Source: JBHJOF01 sp050330055
GTDB lineage: Bacteria; Pseudomonadota; Alphaproteobacteria; Kiloniellales; JAKSDN01
Length of the DNA: 14,957 nucleotides
Assembly (NCBI GenBank): GCA_050330055.1
Contig: JBHJOF010000304.1
Location: 1-14,957, forward strand
Reading direction: 5' to 3'
A program made the position numbers and the translations under genes. The notes below the pieces were generated by a model. It was given only the letters and a program-made list of their open reading frames with translations. It was not told the origin of the DNA and ran no database searches. Positions 6,774 to 13,693 of this stretch are shown here, in pieces (positions within the stretch are counted from its first letter, which is position 1; the number at the start of each line of letters is the position of its first letter).

Positions 6774-7071
6774 CTGGTCCGCCACTGCAGTGGCGGATTT
6801 GCAAAGTCTTCGCGACTACATAGCTCAAGATTCGCCCTATTTCGCCCGGCGGTTCACCGAAAGGATCATTGCGGCAGTTGCGAAGCTGAAAGACTTCCCG
6901 AAGATTGGCCGCAATGTACCAGAAGCGCGCCGAAACGGCGTCCGCGAGCTGATCTTCCAGGGCTATCGAATCGTCTATCTCATCGAACCCGAGCGCATCC
7001 TGATCCTGACCATAGTCCACGGCAGTCGCGATCTCATGCGACGCGCACGAAAGCCGTGGGAGGTGGACTGA
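6763..7071 (+). CDS. RelE/ParE-family toxin
   Basis: This 102-residue toxin starts at ATG 6763, overlapping the antitoxin end by 11 nt; TTG 6757, which has AAGG 10 nt upstream, is the alternative (104 residues). It has the family layout: MRIDWSATAVADLQSLRDYI (strand and first helix), SPYFARRFTERIIAAVAKL (second helix), FPKIGR (45-50), then the beta-sheet core VRELIFQGYRIVYLI (60-74) and ILTIVHGSRD (81-90). Arg61 and Arg69, and the His86-Gly-Ser-Arg segment, lie where conserved family residues usually sit. Family members either cleave mRNA at the ribosome (RelE) or poison gyrase (ParE); the sequence alone does not decide. It is cotranscribed with the fused antitoxin. The tail after VHGSRDL is longer and basic (LMRRARKPWEVD). 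Confidence 0.88.
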   Translation: MRIDWSATAVADLQSLRDYIAQDSPYFARRFTERIIAAVAKLKDFPKIGRNVPEARRNGVRELIFQGYRIVYLIEPERILILTIVHGSRDLMRRARKPWEVD

Positions 7072-7129
7072 CCGTCTTGCCGTCCTGCATCCTTGAAGCG
7101 CGGCGTAGCGGCGCCAGGCTTCGTTGTGA

Positions 7130-7441
7130 TCACTCCGCCGCCGTCGCGGCCAGCTCGCGTCGGGCCTCGGCCATGACGTGGTCGGTGCTGCGCAGGTATT
7201 GGATCGAGGCGGAGCGCAGCAGCGAGGCGAAGTTGGGCACCTGGCCGTGCAGCTCCAGCACCTCGTCGTAGAGGGTCGAGAGGAAGCGCGGCGTGGTCAT
7301 GCCCTGGGCCTCGGCAATCTGATCGATGATCTCCCAGAAGGCCGCTTCCAGGCGGATCGAGGTGGCGTGGCCGGCCAGGCGCACCGACCGGGTGATGCAA
7401 GCGTAGTTTGACGGGTCCTGTCCGGCAAAGATTCGACACAT
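7130..7441 (-). CDS. small ribbon-helix-helix domain protein
   Basis: This 103-residue protein starts at ATG 7439-7441 behind an AGGGAG site. It begins MCRIFAGQDPSNYACITRSV, a characteristic N-terminus of a small RHH family common in Rhodospirillales and relatives. The DNA-binding unit follows: strand HATSIRLE (25-32), helix AAFWEIIDQIAEAQGM (33-48), the turn TTPRF, and a second helix through LYDEVLELHG (57-66). The C-terminal helix AEARRELAATAAE is Ala/Glu-rich. Its function is unknown; a transcriptional regulator is the reasonable guess. It converges on the toxin gene with a 58-nt gap and is unlikely to belong to that module, because it has its own strand and RBS and no toxin beside it. Confidence 0.8.
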   Translation of the reverse strand: MCRIFAGQDPSNYACITRSVRLAGHATSIRLEAAFWEIIDQIAEAQGMTTPRFLSTLYDEVLELHGQVPNFASLLRSASIQYLRSTDHVMAEARRELAATAAE

Positions 7442-7830
7442 GACGATCTCTCCCTCTAGCCTGCCCGCGGGTCTGGCCTGTTCTTGTTATGGCCATTTGC
7501 TGGCCTGTTGCGGCGAGAAGACCGGCTCGGGCCGGCCTGCCGCCTCCCGCTGCGGCCATCATAACAGAAAAAGCGCGCCGTCGAGGTGTTTGACCCTATC
7601 CTTGGCACGCTGTCCTGTGCGGTCAATCGGGCCAATCGCTTAGCGCCGCTCCGGCGCCGGTCTGCGCATTAACCCTAACGGATTCGGGCATTTGCCCCGG
7701 GTTTTTCAGTTGCCAGGGGCCGGGATTCTTTGAAACCATGAAGCAACTCATGAGGCGGCAGGGGCGATCGCGGGGTCGACTGGGGCCGGGGCGCGACGAA
7801 GCCTAGTCCAGGATTCACAGGGAGGAAGGC
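7442..7830. other. divergent intergenic region between the RHH gene and the EF-G-2-like gene
   Basis: There is no convincing gene in these 389 nt. TTGACC at 7590-7595 is a possible -35 for the GTPase gene, but no good -10 stands 16-18 nt beyond it. A 22-codon ATG ORF (7738-7806) has no ribosome binding site. The GGGC/GCCC inverted repeat near 7687-7699, followed by GGGTTTTTC, is too weak to call as a terminator. No tRNA or riboswitch pattern is seen. Confidence 0.5.
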
Positions 7831-9861
7831 ATGACAGCCAAGGCGGTATCCAAACCTCGTTGCGCGGTGCTTGTCGGGCCCTACACCAGCGGCAAGACGA
7901 CGCTGCTGGAAGCGTTGCTCTGCATGGCCGGCGCTACCGCGCGCAAGGGCTCGGTCGACGAGGGCAACAGCGTCGGCGACGGCTCGCCCGAGGCGCGGGC
8001 CCGCAAAATGAGCGTCGAGCCCAATGTCGCCCATGCCGACTACCTGGGCGAACGCTGGTCGTTCATCGACTGCCCCGGCTCGGTCGAGCTCAGCCAGGAC
8101 AGCCGCAATGCCTTGATGGCCGCGGACATAGGCATCGTGGTCGCCGAGCCGGAGCCCGAACGGGCGCTGACCCTGGCGCCGATCCTCAAGTTCTTCGAGA
8201 CCTACCACATCCCGCATCTTCTCTTCGTGAACAAGATGGATAAGGCCAACGTGCGGGTGAAGGAGCTGCTGGAAGCCTTACAAGGGGTCTCGCCGCGGCC
8301 ACTGGTGCTGCGCCAGGTGCCGATCCGCGACGGCGAGACCCTGACCGGCTTTGTCGACCTGATCAGCGAGCGGGCCTATCGCTACAACGAGAACACGGCC
8401 TCCGAGCTGATCGAAATGCCCGAGTCGGTGCGCGAGCGCGAGGGCGAGGCACGTCAGGAGCTGCTGGAATCGCTGGCCGACTTCGACGACGGCCTGCTGG
8501 AGCAGCTGCTCGAGGACAAGAGCCCGGCGACCGAAGAGGTCTACGGCTACCTGACCAAGGAACTGCAGCAGGATCTGATCGTGCCCGTGCTGCTCGGCTC
8601 GGCCAGCCACGGCAACGGCATCACCCGGCTGTGGAAGACGCTGCGCCATGACGCGCCGGAGCCGGCGCTGGGCGCCGAGCGGCTCGGCATCCCGCGCGAC
8701 GGCGAGTTCGTCGCCACCGTGGTCAAAACCTACCATCAGGCGCACATGGGCAAGCTCAGCCTGGCCCGCGTCTGGCACGGCCGGATCGCCGAAGGCATGT
8801 CCATCGGCGGTGAGCGGCCCGCCGGCCTCTACCGCCTGATGGGGCACGAGACCCAGAAGATCAGCGCCGCGGAGGAAGGCGACCTGGTCGCGCTGCAGCG
8901 CCTGGAAGAGGTCAAGACCGGCGACCTGCTGACGCAGGCCGGACAGGTCACCGATTCGGGCATGCTTTGGCCGGAGGTCAAGTCGCCGGTCTTCGCGCTC
9001 GCCGTCGAGCCGCAGAACCGCCAGGATGAAGTGAAGCTGACCGCCAGCCTGGCCAAGCTCTGCGAGGAAGACCCCTCGCTCTCGGTCGAGCACAACGCCA
9101 GCACCCATCAGATGCTGCTCTGGGGCCAGGGCGAGATTCAGCTCAAGCTCGCGGTCGAGCGCCTGAAGAGCAAGTTCAACGTGGCGGTCAACACGGCGCC
9201 GCCGCAGACCGCCTACAAGGAAACCATCCGCAAGTCGATCAAGCAGCATTCGCGCTTCAAGCGCCAGACCGGCGGCCACGGCCAGTTCGGCGACGTGCGG
9301 GTGGAGATCGCGCCGCTGCCGCGCGGCAAGGGCTTCGAGTTCACCGACAGCATCGTCGGCGGCGCCATCCCCAAGAACTACATCCCTGCGGTCGAGCACG
9401 GCGTGAAGGAGTATCTCGACCGCGGCCCGCTCGGTTTCCCCGTGGTCGACGTCGCGGTCAAGCTGTTCGACGGCCAGTACCACACGGTCGACAGCTCCGA
9501 CCAGGCCTTCAAGACGGCCGGCCGGCTGGCCATGTCGGAGGGCCTGCCGCAGTGCGAGCCGGTGCTGCTCGAGCCGATCTTCGAGGTCACGCTGTCGGTG
9601 CCCTCCGACGCAACCGCCAAGGTGCACGGGCTGGTCAGCGGCCGGCGCGGCCAGATCCTCGGCTTCGAGCCCAAGCAGGGCTGGGACGGCTGGGACGAGC
9701 TCAGGTGCTACATGCCGGAATCCGAGCTGCACGACCTGGCGGTCGAGCTGCGCTCGCTCACCCTGGGTGTCGGCAGCTTCTCCTTCCGCTTCGACCACCT
9801 GCAGGAGCTGACCGGCAAGCTGGCCGAGAAGGTGATCACAGCGCGTCAGGCCGCCGAGTAG
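7831..9861 (+). CDS. EF-G-2-type translational GTPase (elongation factor G paralogue)
   Basis: This 676-residue GTPase starts at ATG 7831, with GGGAGG 5 nt upstream. G1 is GPYTSGKT (residues 16-23), G3 is DCPG (80-83) and G4 is NKMD (134-137). The canonical EF-G switch I/G2 sequence (RGITI) is not present; the segment is KMSVEPNVAHADYLGERW instead, as in the EF-G-2 subfamily. The later domains are recognisable: domain II about 290-375, domain III with CEEDPSLSVEHN and LLWGQGEIQLKLAVERL, domain IV with the QTGGHGQFGDV, VGGAIPKNYIPAVEHGVKE and TVDSSDQAFKTA segments, and domain V starting PVLLEPIFEV and ending with LSLTLG-like RSLTLGVGSFSFRF. It lacks the flanking rpsL-rpsG-tuf context of true fusA, supporting a paralogue. 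EF-G-2 proteins bind GTP and ribosomes, but their cellular role is poorly settled. It appears monocistronic. Confidence 0.88.
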   Translation: MTAKAVSKPRCAVLVGPYTSGKTTLLEALLCMAGATARKGSVDEGNSVGDGSPEARARKMSVEPNVAHADYLGERWSFIDCPGSVELSQDSRNALMAADIGIVVAEPEPERALTLAPILKFFETYHIPHLLFVNKMDKANVRVKELLEALQGVSPRPLVLRQVPIRDGETLTGFVDLISERAYRYNENTASELIEMPESVREREGEARQELLESLADFDDGLLEQLLEDKSPATEEVYGYLTKELQQDLIVPVLLGSASHGNGITRLWKTLRHDAPEPALGAERLGIPRDGEFVATVVKTYHQAHMGKLSLARVWHGRIAEGMSIGGERPAGLYRLMGHETQKISAAEEGDLVALQRLEEVKTGDLLTQAGQVTDSGMLWPEVKSPVFALAVEPQNRQDEVKLTASLAKLCEEDPSLSVEHNASTHQMLLWGQGEIQLKLAVERLKSKFNVAVNTAPPQTAYKETIRKSIKQHSRFKRQTGGHGQFGDVRVEIAPLPRGKGFEFTDSIVGGAIPKNYIPAVEHGVKEYLDRGPLGFPVVDVAVKLFDGQYHTVDSSDQAFKTAGRLAMSEGLPQCEPVLLEPIFEVTLSVPSDATAKVHGLVSGRRGQILGFEPKQGWDGWDELRCYMPESELHDLAVELRSLTLGVGSFSFRFDHLQELTGKLAEKVITARQAAE

Positions 9862-9940
9862 ACTGGACTGATCGCGTTACTGGCGGGCCTATAGGATTTC
9901 CCGCATCTCGCGCGGCGATCTCGCAAGTCATTTAGACACC

Positions 9941-10037
9941 ACTGTCGTCCCGGGGCTTGTTCCCGGGACCCAATGGCGTTAGCGCATGAACGGATAGGGC
10001 AATGATGGGTCCCGGCAACAAGTGCCGGGACGACAGT
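9941..10037. repeat. paired palindromic repeat (two hairpins forming one larger inverted repeat)
   Basis: The left arm 9941-9972 and right arm 10006-10037 are inverted copies, 29 of 32 matching. Each arm is itself a perfect hairpin: GTCCCGGG/CCCGGGAC with a 7-nt loop on the left, and GTCCCGGC/GCCGGGAC with a 7-nt loop on the right. The CTGTCGTCCCGG type is a familiar intergenic repeat in alphaproteobacteria. It sits between two convergent genes, where it could act as a bidirectional transcription barrier, but there is no U-tract. A further 10-nt piece, GGGACGACAG, lies at 10105-10114, next to the downstream stop codon. Confidence 0.8.
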
Positions 10038-10114
10038 CTTGGCTGTGGTAAGGGCGAGCCCATGGTACGCGAGATGAATGAATGCTGTAAATTGGCGGAG
10101 AGTGGGGACGACAG

Positions 10115-11806
10115 CTAGTCGCTGTTCGCCGTCGCGCCGCTGCGCTGGCCGAGCAGGGTCGTCTCCAGGTGGCGTAGCAGCGCCTCGCTCGGCTTGCCGT
10201 CCTTGGGCAAGCGGTGCTTTTGCTGATAGTCGAAGATCGCGAGACGCGTGCGCGAGCCCATCCTGCCGTTCAGCGTGATCGGGGTCGGCTTGTCGTAGCC
10301 CAGCCGGTTGAGCCGGTCCTGGATCAGGAACACCAGGCTTTCGTCCGCCGACTCCGTTTCCTCGCTATCGTCGGCCACCGTCGGAGCCGGCGGTGCCTCG
10401 GGCGTGGCAGCGGCATCGCCGGTCTCCGGAATACGCGCCTGCTGCGGCGCTGCCGCGGGGCCCGGCGCCGGTTCCAGCTCGGCCGGCCCCATTTCGGCGT
10501 CGCCTTGGGCATCGGGCAGCGTCTCGTCGCTCTCGGCCTCGAGGCTGTCGCTGGCCGCCGGGGCAACCTGCTCCTCAAGCTCGGCCAGCGCAGTGGCGGT
10601 GATGCCGGTCGCGCCGGTCGTGTCCCATGAGGGTGCGGCGGTCTCGGCCGCCGCAGTCTCCGTGCCCGCTTCTACCGTCGCTTCCATCTGGACCGTCGGC
10701 TCGTTGGCGGCGACCTGTACCGGCTCCTCCGCCGTGACGACCGTTGGCGTCGGCGGCACTTGGGCAGACAAAGCTTCTGCCGATTGTGTGGCCGCGGCTT
10801 GAGTCGTCGCCGTCTGTGCGGGCAGCGGGACGGCTGGCGCGGTGGAACCGGGCGACAGCACTTGGTTGCCCATCTGCTGTCCGTCGGCCGGCTGCGCCGC
10901 GTTTGCCGCGGCCGGGCCGCGGGGTTGGGTCGCCTCCGCCTGGATGCGGTCAAGCAACTCGAACGAGGGCACGCCGTCGCGCTCCAGGCCATGCGCGAAC
11001 TGATAGGCTTCAATCGCTGCCTTCGTGGGTACGTCCAGCACGCCGCTCGTCTGCAGCGAGCCGGCTTCGCCATAGCCCAGCCTCGCCAAGCGGTCCTGGA
11101 TCAGCCAGATGAGGCTTTCCTCGACCGACATCTCGACCGTTTCGAGCGCGGCCCCCCGGCCTTCCCTGCTGTCGCTGTCGCCGATTGCCGGGGCAGCGGC
11201 CCGTCCGGTGCCGCCGCTGGTAGCCAGATCCTTCGGCATGGCCTGCGCGCCGCTGCCGTCCAGGGTCGCGGCAGGCTCGTCGGGGATCGCTGCGACGAAG
11301 ACGCCGACCGGCTGGCTGTCTGCTGTCGGGGCCGGGCGCTCGGTGGCGTCCGCTATGACCGCCGTATCGGCCGTGCTGGTCTGGGTCGGGGCGGGGCCGA
11401 TATCACGAGGCGCTGCCGGCGCCGGCGCGGCCTCGGCGATCGGCGTCGTGCTTTCGTCCAGCAGTTGCTCCTCGCCGATGATCAGGGCATGCGGCCGCCA
11501 GCAGGCATCGTCCTGCAGATCGCCGCAGCGCTGCTCGATCTCGACGCTGTAGGCGGAGCGCTGTTCCTGGCCGGCCTCCTCCAGGGTGATGTACCCCTGC
11601 ACCTGCCACAGCCCGGGCTCGGCTTCGGCAATCCGCCGTATTTCAACGGTTCGGGCGGCCTGCGAGGGCGCGGTCGTCTGGATCAGCAGGCGGTTGGCCG
11701 TGGCCACCAGGCGCGCATCGCGCTCCTGCGCACGCTCCTTGAAATAAAGATCGACGCCCAGTGCCAGGAGGGGGATCAGACCAAGGAGGAGCAGAAAGAG
11801 TCTCAC
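10115..11806 (-). CDS. membrane-anchored protein with two peptidoglycan-binding-like domains
   Basis: This reading frame of about 563 residues is taken from GTG 11806, which places the membrane segment RLFLLLLGLIPLLALGVDLY (2-21) at the N-terminus, with GGAG 11 nt upstream. The ATG at 11971 would add 55 low-complexity residues and looks less likely. Residues 22-115 form an extracytoplasmic region with two cysteines (94 and 102) that could make a disulfide. Residues 229-289 and 489-548 are two peptidoglycan-binding-domain-1-like repeats that resemble each other, beginning ESLIWLIQDRLARLGY and ESLVFLIQDRLNRLGY, each with a conserved AI.AYQ/DYQ helix (AIEAYQFAHGL, AIFDYQQKHRL). The linker of about 200 residues between them, and the 115-225 region, are rich in Ala, Pro, Thr and Glu. 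The likely role is attachment to or sensing of cell wall. No catalytic domain is present. It converges with the GTPase gene. Confidence 0.75.
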   Translation of the reverse strand: MRLFLLLLGLIPLLALGVDLYFKERAQERDARLVATANRLLIQTTAPSQAARTVEIRRIAEAEPGLWQVQGYITLEEAGQEQRSAYSVEIEQRCGDLQDDACWRPHALIIGEEQLLDESTTPIAEAAPAPAAPRDIGPAPTQTSTADTAVIADATERPAPTADSQPVGVFVAAIPDEPAATLDGSGAQAMPKDLATSGGTGRAAAPAIGDSDSREGRGAALETVEMSVEESLIWLIQDRLARLGYGEAGSLQTSGVLDVPTKAAIEAYQFAHGLERDGVPSFELLDRIQAEATQPRGPAAANAAQPADGQQMGNQVLSPGSTAPAVPLPAQTATTQAAATQSAEALSAQVPPTPTVVTAEEPVQVAANEPTVQMEATVEAGTETAAAETAAPSWDTTGATGITATALAELEEQVAPAASDSLEAESDETLPDAQGDAEMGPAELEPAPGPAAAPQQARIPETGDAAATPEAPPAPTVADDSEETESADESLVFLIQDRLNRLGYDKPTPITLNGRMGSRTRLAIFDYQQKHRLPKDGKPSEALLRHLETTLLGQRSGATANSD

Positions 11807-12141
11807 GGCAGAACTGGCTCCATAGGACGGGATTGCCGGGCCGCCGTCGCGCCCCTTGGGCGCTCCGGCCGTGCCACGGGGTGCCACATGGCTGCAGTCT
11901 GGCCCTCCGATGCGGCCATCATAGCCGGGGCGCGCCAAGCCATCCACATCACACGGCGATTGCTGGCACAAAAATGCCCCACTGTGGCCACAATGCTCCG
12001 GCCCGTGGAAGGATTTCGGCGCAGCCTGTGGACAACTTTCCGGATGCCGCGCTGCGGTCGCATTTGGCGGACCCGGCAGCTGTGCTAATCACCCGGCTGA
12101 GGTGCCACTGCGGCACGGGTCGGTGGTGTGAGGAGTCCGCG
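11807..12141. other. divergent intergenic region upstream of the peptidoglycan-binding-like gene and the hydratase
   Basis: These 335 nt hold no gene I can support; the frames through it are short or low-complexity extensions of neighbours. It contains the perfect 10-bp palindrome TGTGGCCACA (11983-11992), a possible operator, and one DnaA-box-like TGTGGACAA (12027-12035) that is isolated. No clear -35/-10 pair stands out on either strand. Confidence 0.45.
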
Positions 12142-12222
12142 ATGCCGAAGATCAGGACGGTGCCAGGCGCCCGGCGGGGCAGTCGGGCGGTTGGCTGCGG
12201 CCGCGTGGGGCGCGGGCAGTGA
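12142..12222 (+). CDS. 26-codon leader ORF overlapping the hydratase start
   Basis: ATG 12142 has a textbook AGGAG (12131-12135) 6 nt upstream, better than any site in front of the following gene. The 26-residue product is Arg/Gly-rich (MPKIRTVPGARRGSR...) and ends at TGA 12220-12222, overlapping the next GTG as GTGA. I do not recognise the peptide. Its likely role is to bring ribosomes to the overlapping start by translational coupling. It may be a chance frame, but the combination of a strong RBS and a 4-nt overlap favours real translation. Confidence 0.35.
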   Translation: MPKIRTVPGARRGSRAVGCGRVGRGQ

Positions 12223-13007
12223 CACCGGAGGCCGCGGCGCAGGCCGCCGGGCTGCTTCTGGCGGCGCGCCGGGACTGCCGCCCGCTCGCGCGGCTGCCCG
12301 ACGACTGCCGGCCCGCCAGCCTGGCCGAGGGCTACGCCATCCAGGAGGCCGTGGTGGCGCAATGCGGCACGCCGGCCGTCGGCTTCAAGATCGGCGCCAC
12401 CAGCGAGAAGGCGCAGCGCTTCCTCGACATCGACACGCCCTTCTCCGGCTGCATCCTGGCTGCCGGCCTGCAGGACAGCCCGGCCAGCCTGTCGGCCGGC
12501 CGCTTCAACTTCTGCCTGATCGAACCCGAGTTCTCCTTCCGCATGGCCAGCCCCTTGGCGCCGCGCGGGCAGTCCTACGACGAGGCCGCGGTGGCGGCGG
12601 CAGTCGGCAGCCTGCACCCAGCCGTCGAGGTGGTGAGCTCGGCCTACGGCGCGGCCTGGTCCAAGGCCGGCGGTCCCGCCCTGGTGGCCGACAATGGGGT
12701 GCATGGCGCCTTCGTGCTCGGGCCGGCCTGCAGCGACTGGCGCGCCCTCGACCTGGGGCACCATCGGGTCACTCTGAGTCACAACGGACGCCAGGCCGGC
12801 GAGGGGGTGGGCGGCAATGCGCTGGGCGGGCCCTTGACCGCGCTGACCTGGCTGGTCAACCAGCAGCGGGCCCTGGGCCGCGCCCTGGACGCCGGGCAGC
12901 TCGTCACGACCGGCGTGGTGACCGATTTCATCATCGCCGCGGCCGGCGACGAGATCGTCGCCGACTACGGCGAGCTCGGCCGGGTCGAGCTTCGCCTGAC
13001 GCCCTAG
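12219..13007 (+). CDS. 2-keto-4-pentenoate hydratase / 2-oxo-hexenedioate decarboxylase family (FAH superfamily)
   Basis: This 262-residue enzyme starts at GTG 12219; there is no better in-frame start upstream. It matches the MhpD/DmpH/XylI type of the fumarylacetoacetase superfamily: YAIQEAVV (40-47), GFKIGATSEKAQ (55-66, Lys57 being the conserved active-site lysine), the metal-ligand pair E102 and E104 in IEPEF, the third ligand E137 in HPAVEVVSSAY, VADNG (156-160), and VTTGVVTD (229-236). Members hydrate 2-hydroxypentadienoate or decarboxylate 4-oxalocrotonate in meta-cleavage of aromatics. No other meta-pathway genes are nearby, so the substrate is open. The own RBS is weak; translation probably depends on the short ORF overlapping its start. 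It is followed by 125 nt before dps. Confidence 0.82.
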   Translation: MTPEAAAQAAGLLLAARRDCRPLARLPDDCRPASLAEGYAIQEAVVAQCGTPAVGFKIGATSEKAQRFLDIDTPFSGCILAAGLQDSPASLSAGRFNFCLIEPEFSFRMASPLAPRGQSYDEAAVAAAVGSLHPAVEVVSSAYGAAWSKAGGPALVADNGVHGAFVLGPACSDWRALDLGHHRVTLSHNGRQAGEGVGGNALGGPLTALTWLVNQQRALGRALDAGQLVTTGVVTDFIIAAAGDEIVADYGELGRVELRLTP

Positions 13008-13070
13008 CCGGGTCCGGTGAGGGATCGGACGAGCCTTGTGCGGCCGTCCGGCAGTACCCATATGCACAGG

Positions 13071-13087
13071 ATTGGAATTATTCTAAA
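13071..13087 (+). promoter_or_regulatory. candidate iron control element (Irr box) upstream of dps
   Basis: ATTGGAATTATTCTAAA matches the alphaproteobacterial Irr/ICE pattern TTTAGAA-N3-TTCTAAA in 12 of 14 specified positions: the right half-site is perfect and the left has two mismatches. It lies in a short AT-rich patch 45 nt before the dps start and contains TATTCT, a possible -10. Irr control of an iron-storage protein makes sense in this lineage. The assignment is by eye only. Confidence 0.45.
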
Positions 13088-13132
13088 TTAAGCCTCTTTG
13101 GGCCTGAAATACAAGGAAGGAGAAAGGTGACC

Positions 13133-13600
13133 ATGAAGATCGATACCGGCATCCCGCAAGCCGACCGCAAGGCCATCGCCGAGGGCCTGTCGCGGCTGCT
13201 GGCGGACAGCTACACGCTCTATTTGAAGACCCACAATTTCCACTGGAACGTGACCGGCCCCATGTTCCAGACCCTGCACACCATGTTCGAGCAGGAGTAC
13301 ACGGAGCTGGCCACCGCGGTCGACGAGGTCGCCGAGCGCATCCGTGCCCTCGGGCATCCGGCGCCGGGCAGCTACAAGGCCTATGCCAAGCTGAGCTCGA
13401 TCGAGGAGGCCGACGGCGTGCCGGCCGCCGAGGAGATGGTGAAGCAGCTCGTCGCCGGCCACGAGGCGGTGGCCAAGACCGCGCGCTCGGTCTTTCCGGC
13501 GGCCGAGAAGGGCAACGACGAGGTGACCGCCGACCTCTTGACCCAGCGCATGCAGGTGCACGAGAAGACCGCCTGGATGCTGCGCAGCCTGCTCGATTGA
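13133..13600 (+). CDS. dps: Dps-family DNA-binding/iron-storage ferritin
   Basis: This 155-residue protein starts at ATG 13133, with AAGGAG 10 nt upstream; GTG 13127 is in frame but too close to the RBS. The Dps signature H-W-N-V-T-G-x5-L-H-x3-E is exact (residues 37-53). Ferroxidase-centre residues can be placed: H37, H49 and E53 from one subunit, and D64 and E68 from the partner in AVDEVAERIRALG. Dodecamers oxidise Fe(II) with peroxide and store iron, protecting DNA. The N-terminus is short and not strongly basic, so DNA binding is uncertain. The C-terminal helix holds VHEKTAWMLRSLLD. It is monocistronic, with an iron-response-like box upstream. Confidence 0.93.
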   Translation: MKIDTGIPQADRKAIAEGLSRLLADSYTLYLKTHNFHWNVTGPMFQTLHTMFEQEYTELATAVDEVAERIRALGHPAPGSYKAYAKLSSIEEADGVPAAEEMVKQLVAGHEAVAKTARSVFPAAEKGNDEVTADLLTQRMQVHEKTAWMLRSLLD

Positions 13601-13693
13601 CGCCCTCCTTCCTATTGTCCCGCAAACGGTGACAAGCGCGGCCAAGTCTGGCTCCATAGCCGCAGTGTACGCGGCAACGGACGGAGGCAGCGC

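Noticed and set aside
7602..7620. Sigma-54-like promoter (TTGGCACG) before the EF-G-2 gene
   Set aside because: The GG and GC elements are 13 nt apart instead of 10, so the -12 element does not fit.
7738..7806. 22-codon ORF upstream of the EF-G-2 gene
   Set aside because: It has no ribosome binding site, an Arg/Gly-rich composition, and no overlap or coupling with the next gene.
12027..12035. DnaA-box-like TGTGGACAA as a sign of an origin
   Set aside because: It is a single imperfect box with no AT-rich unwinding region and no origin-associated genes.
11949..13067. 372-codon minus-strand frame across the hydratase
   Set aside because: It is an antisense shadow; the plus-strand hydratase has placed metal ligands and normal length.
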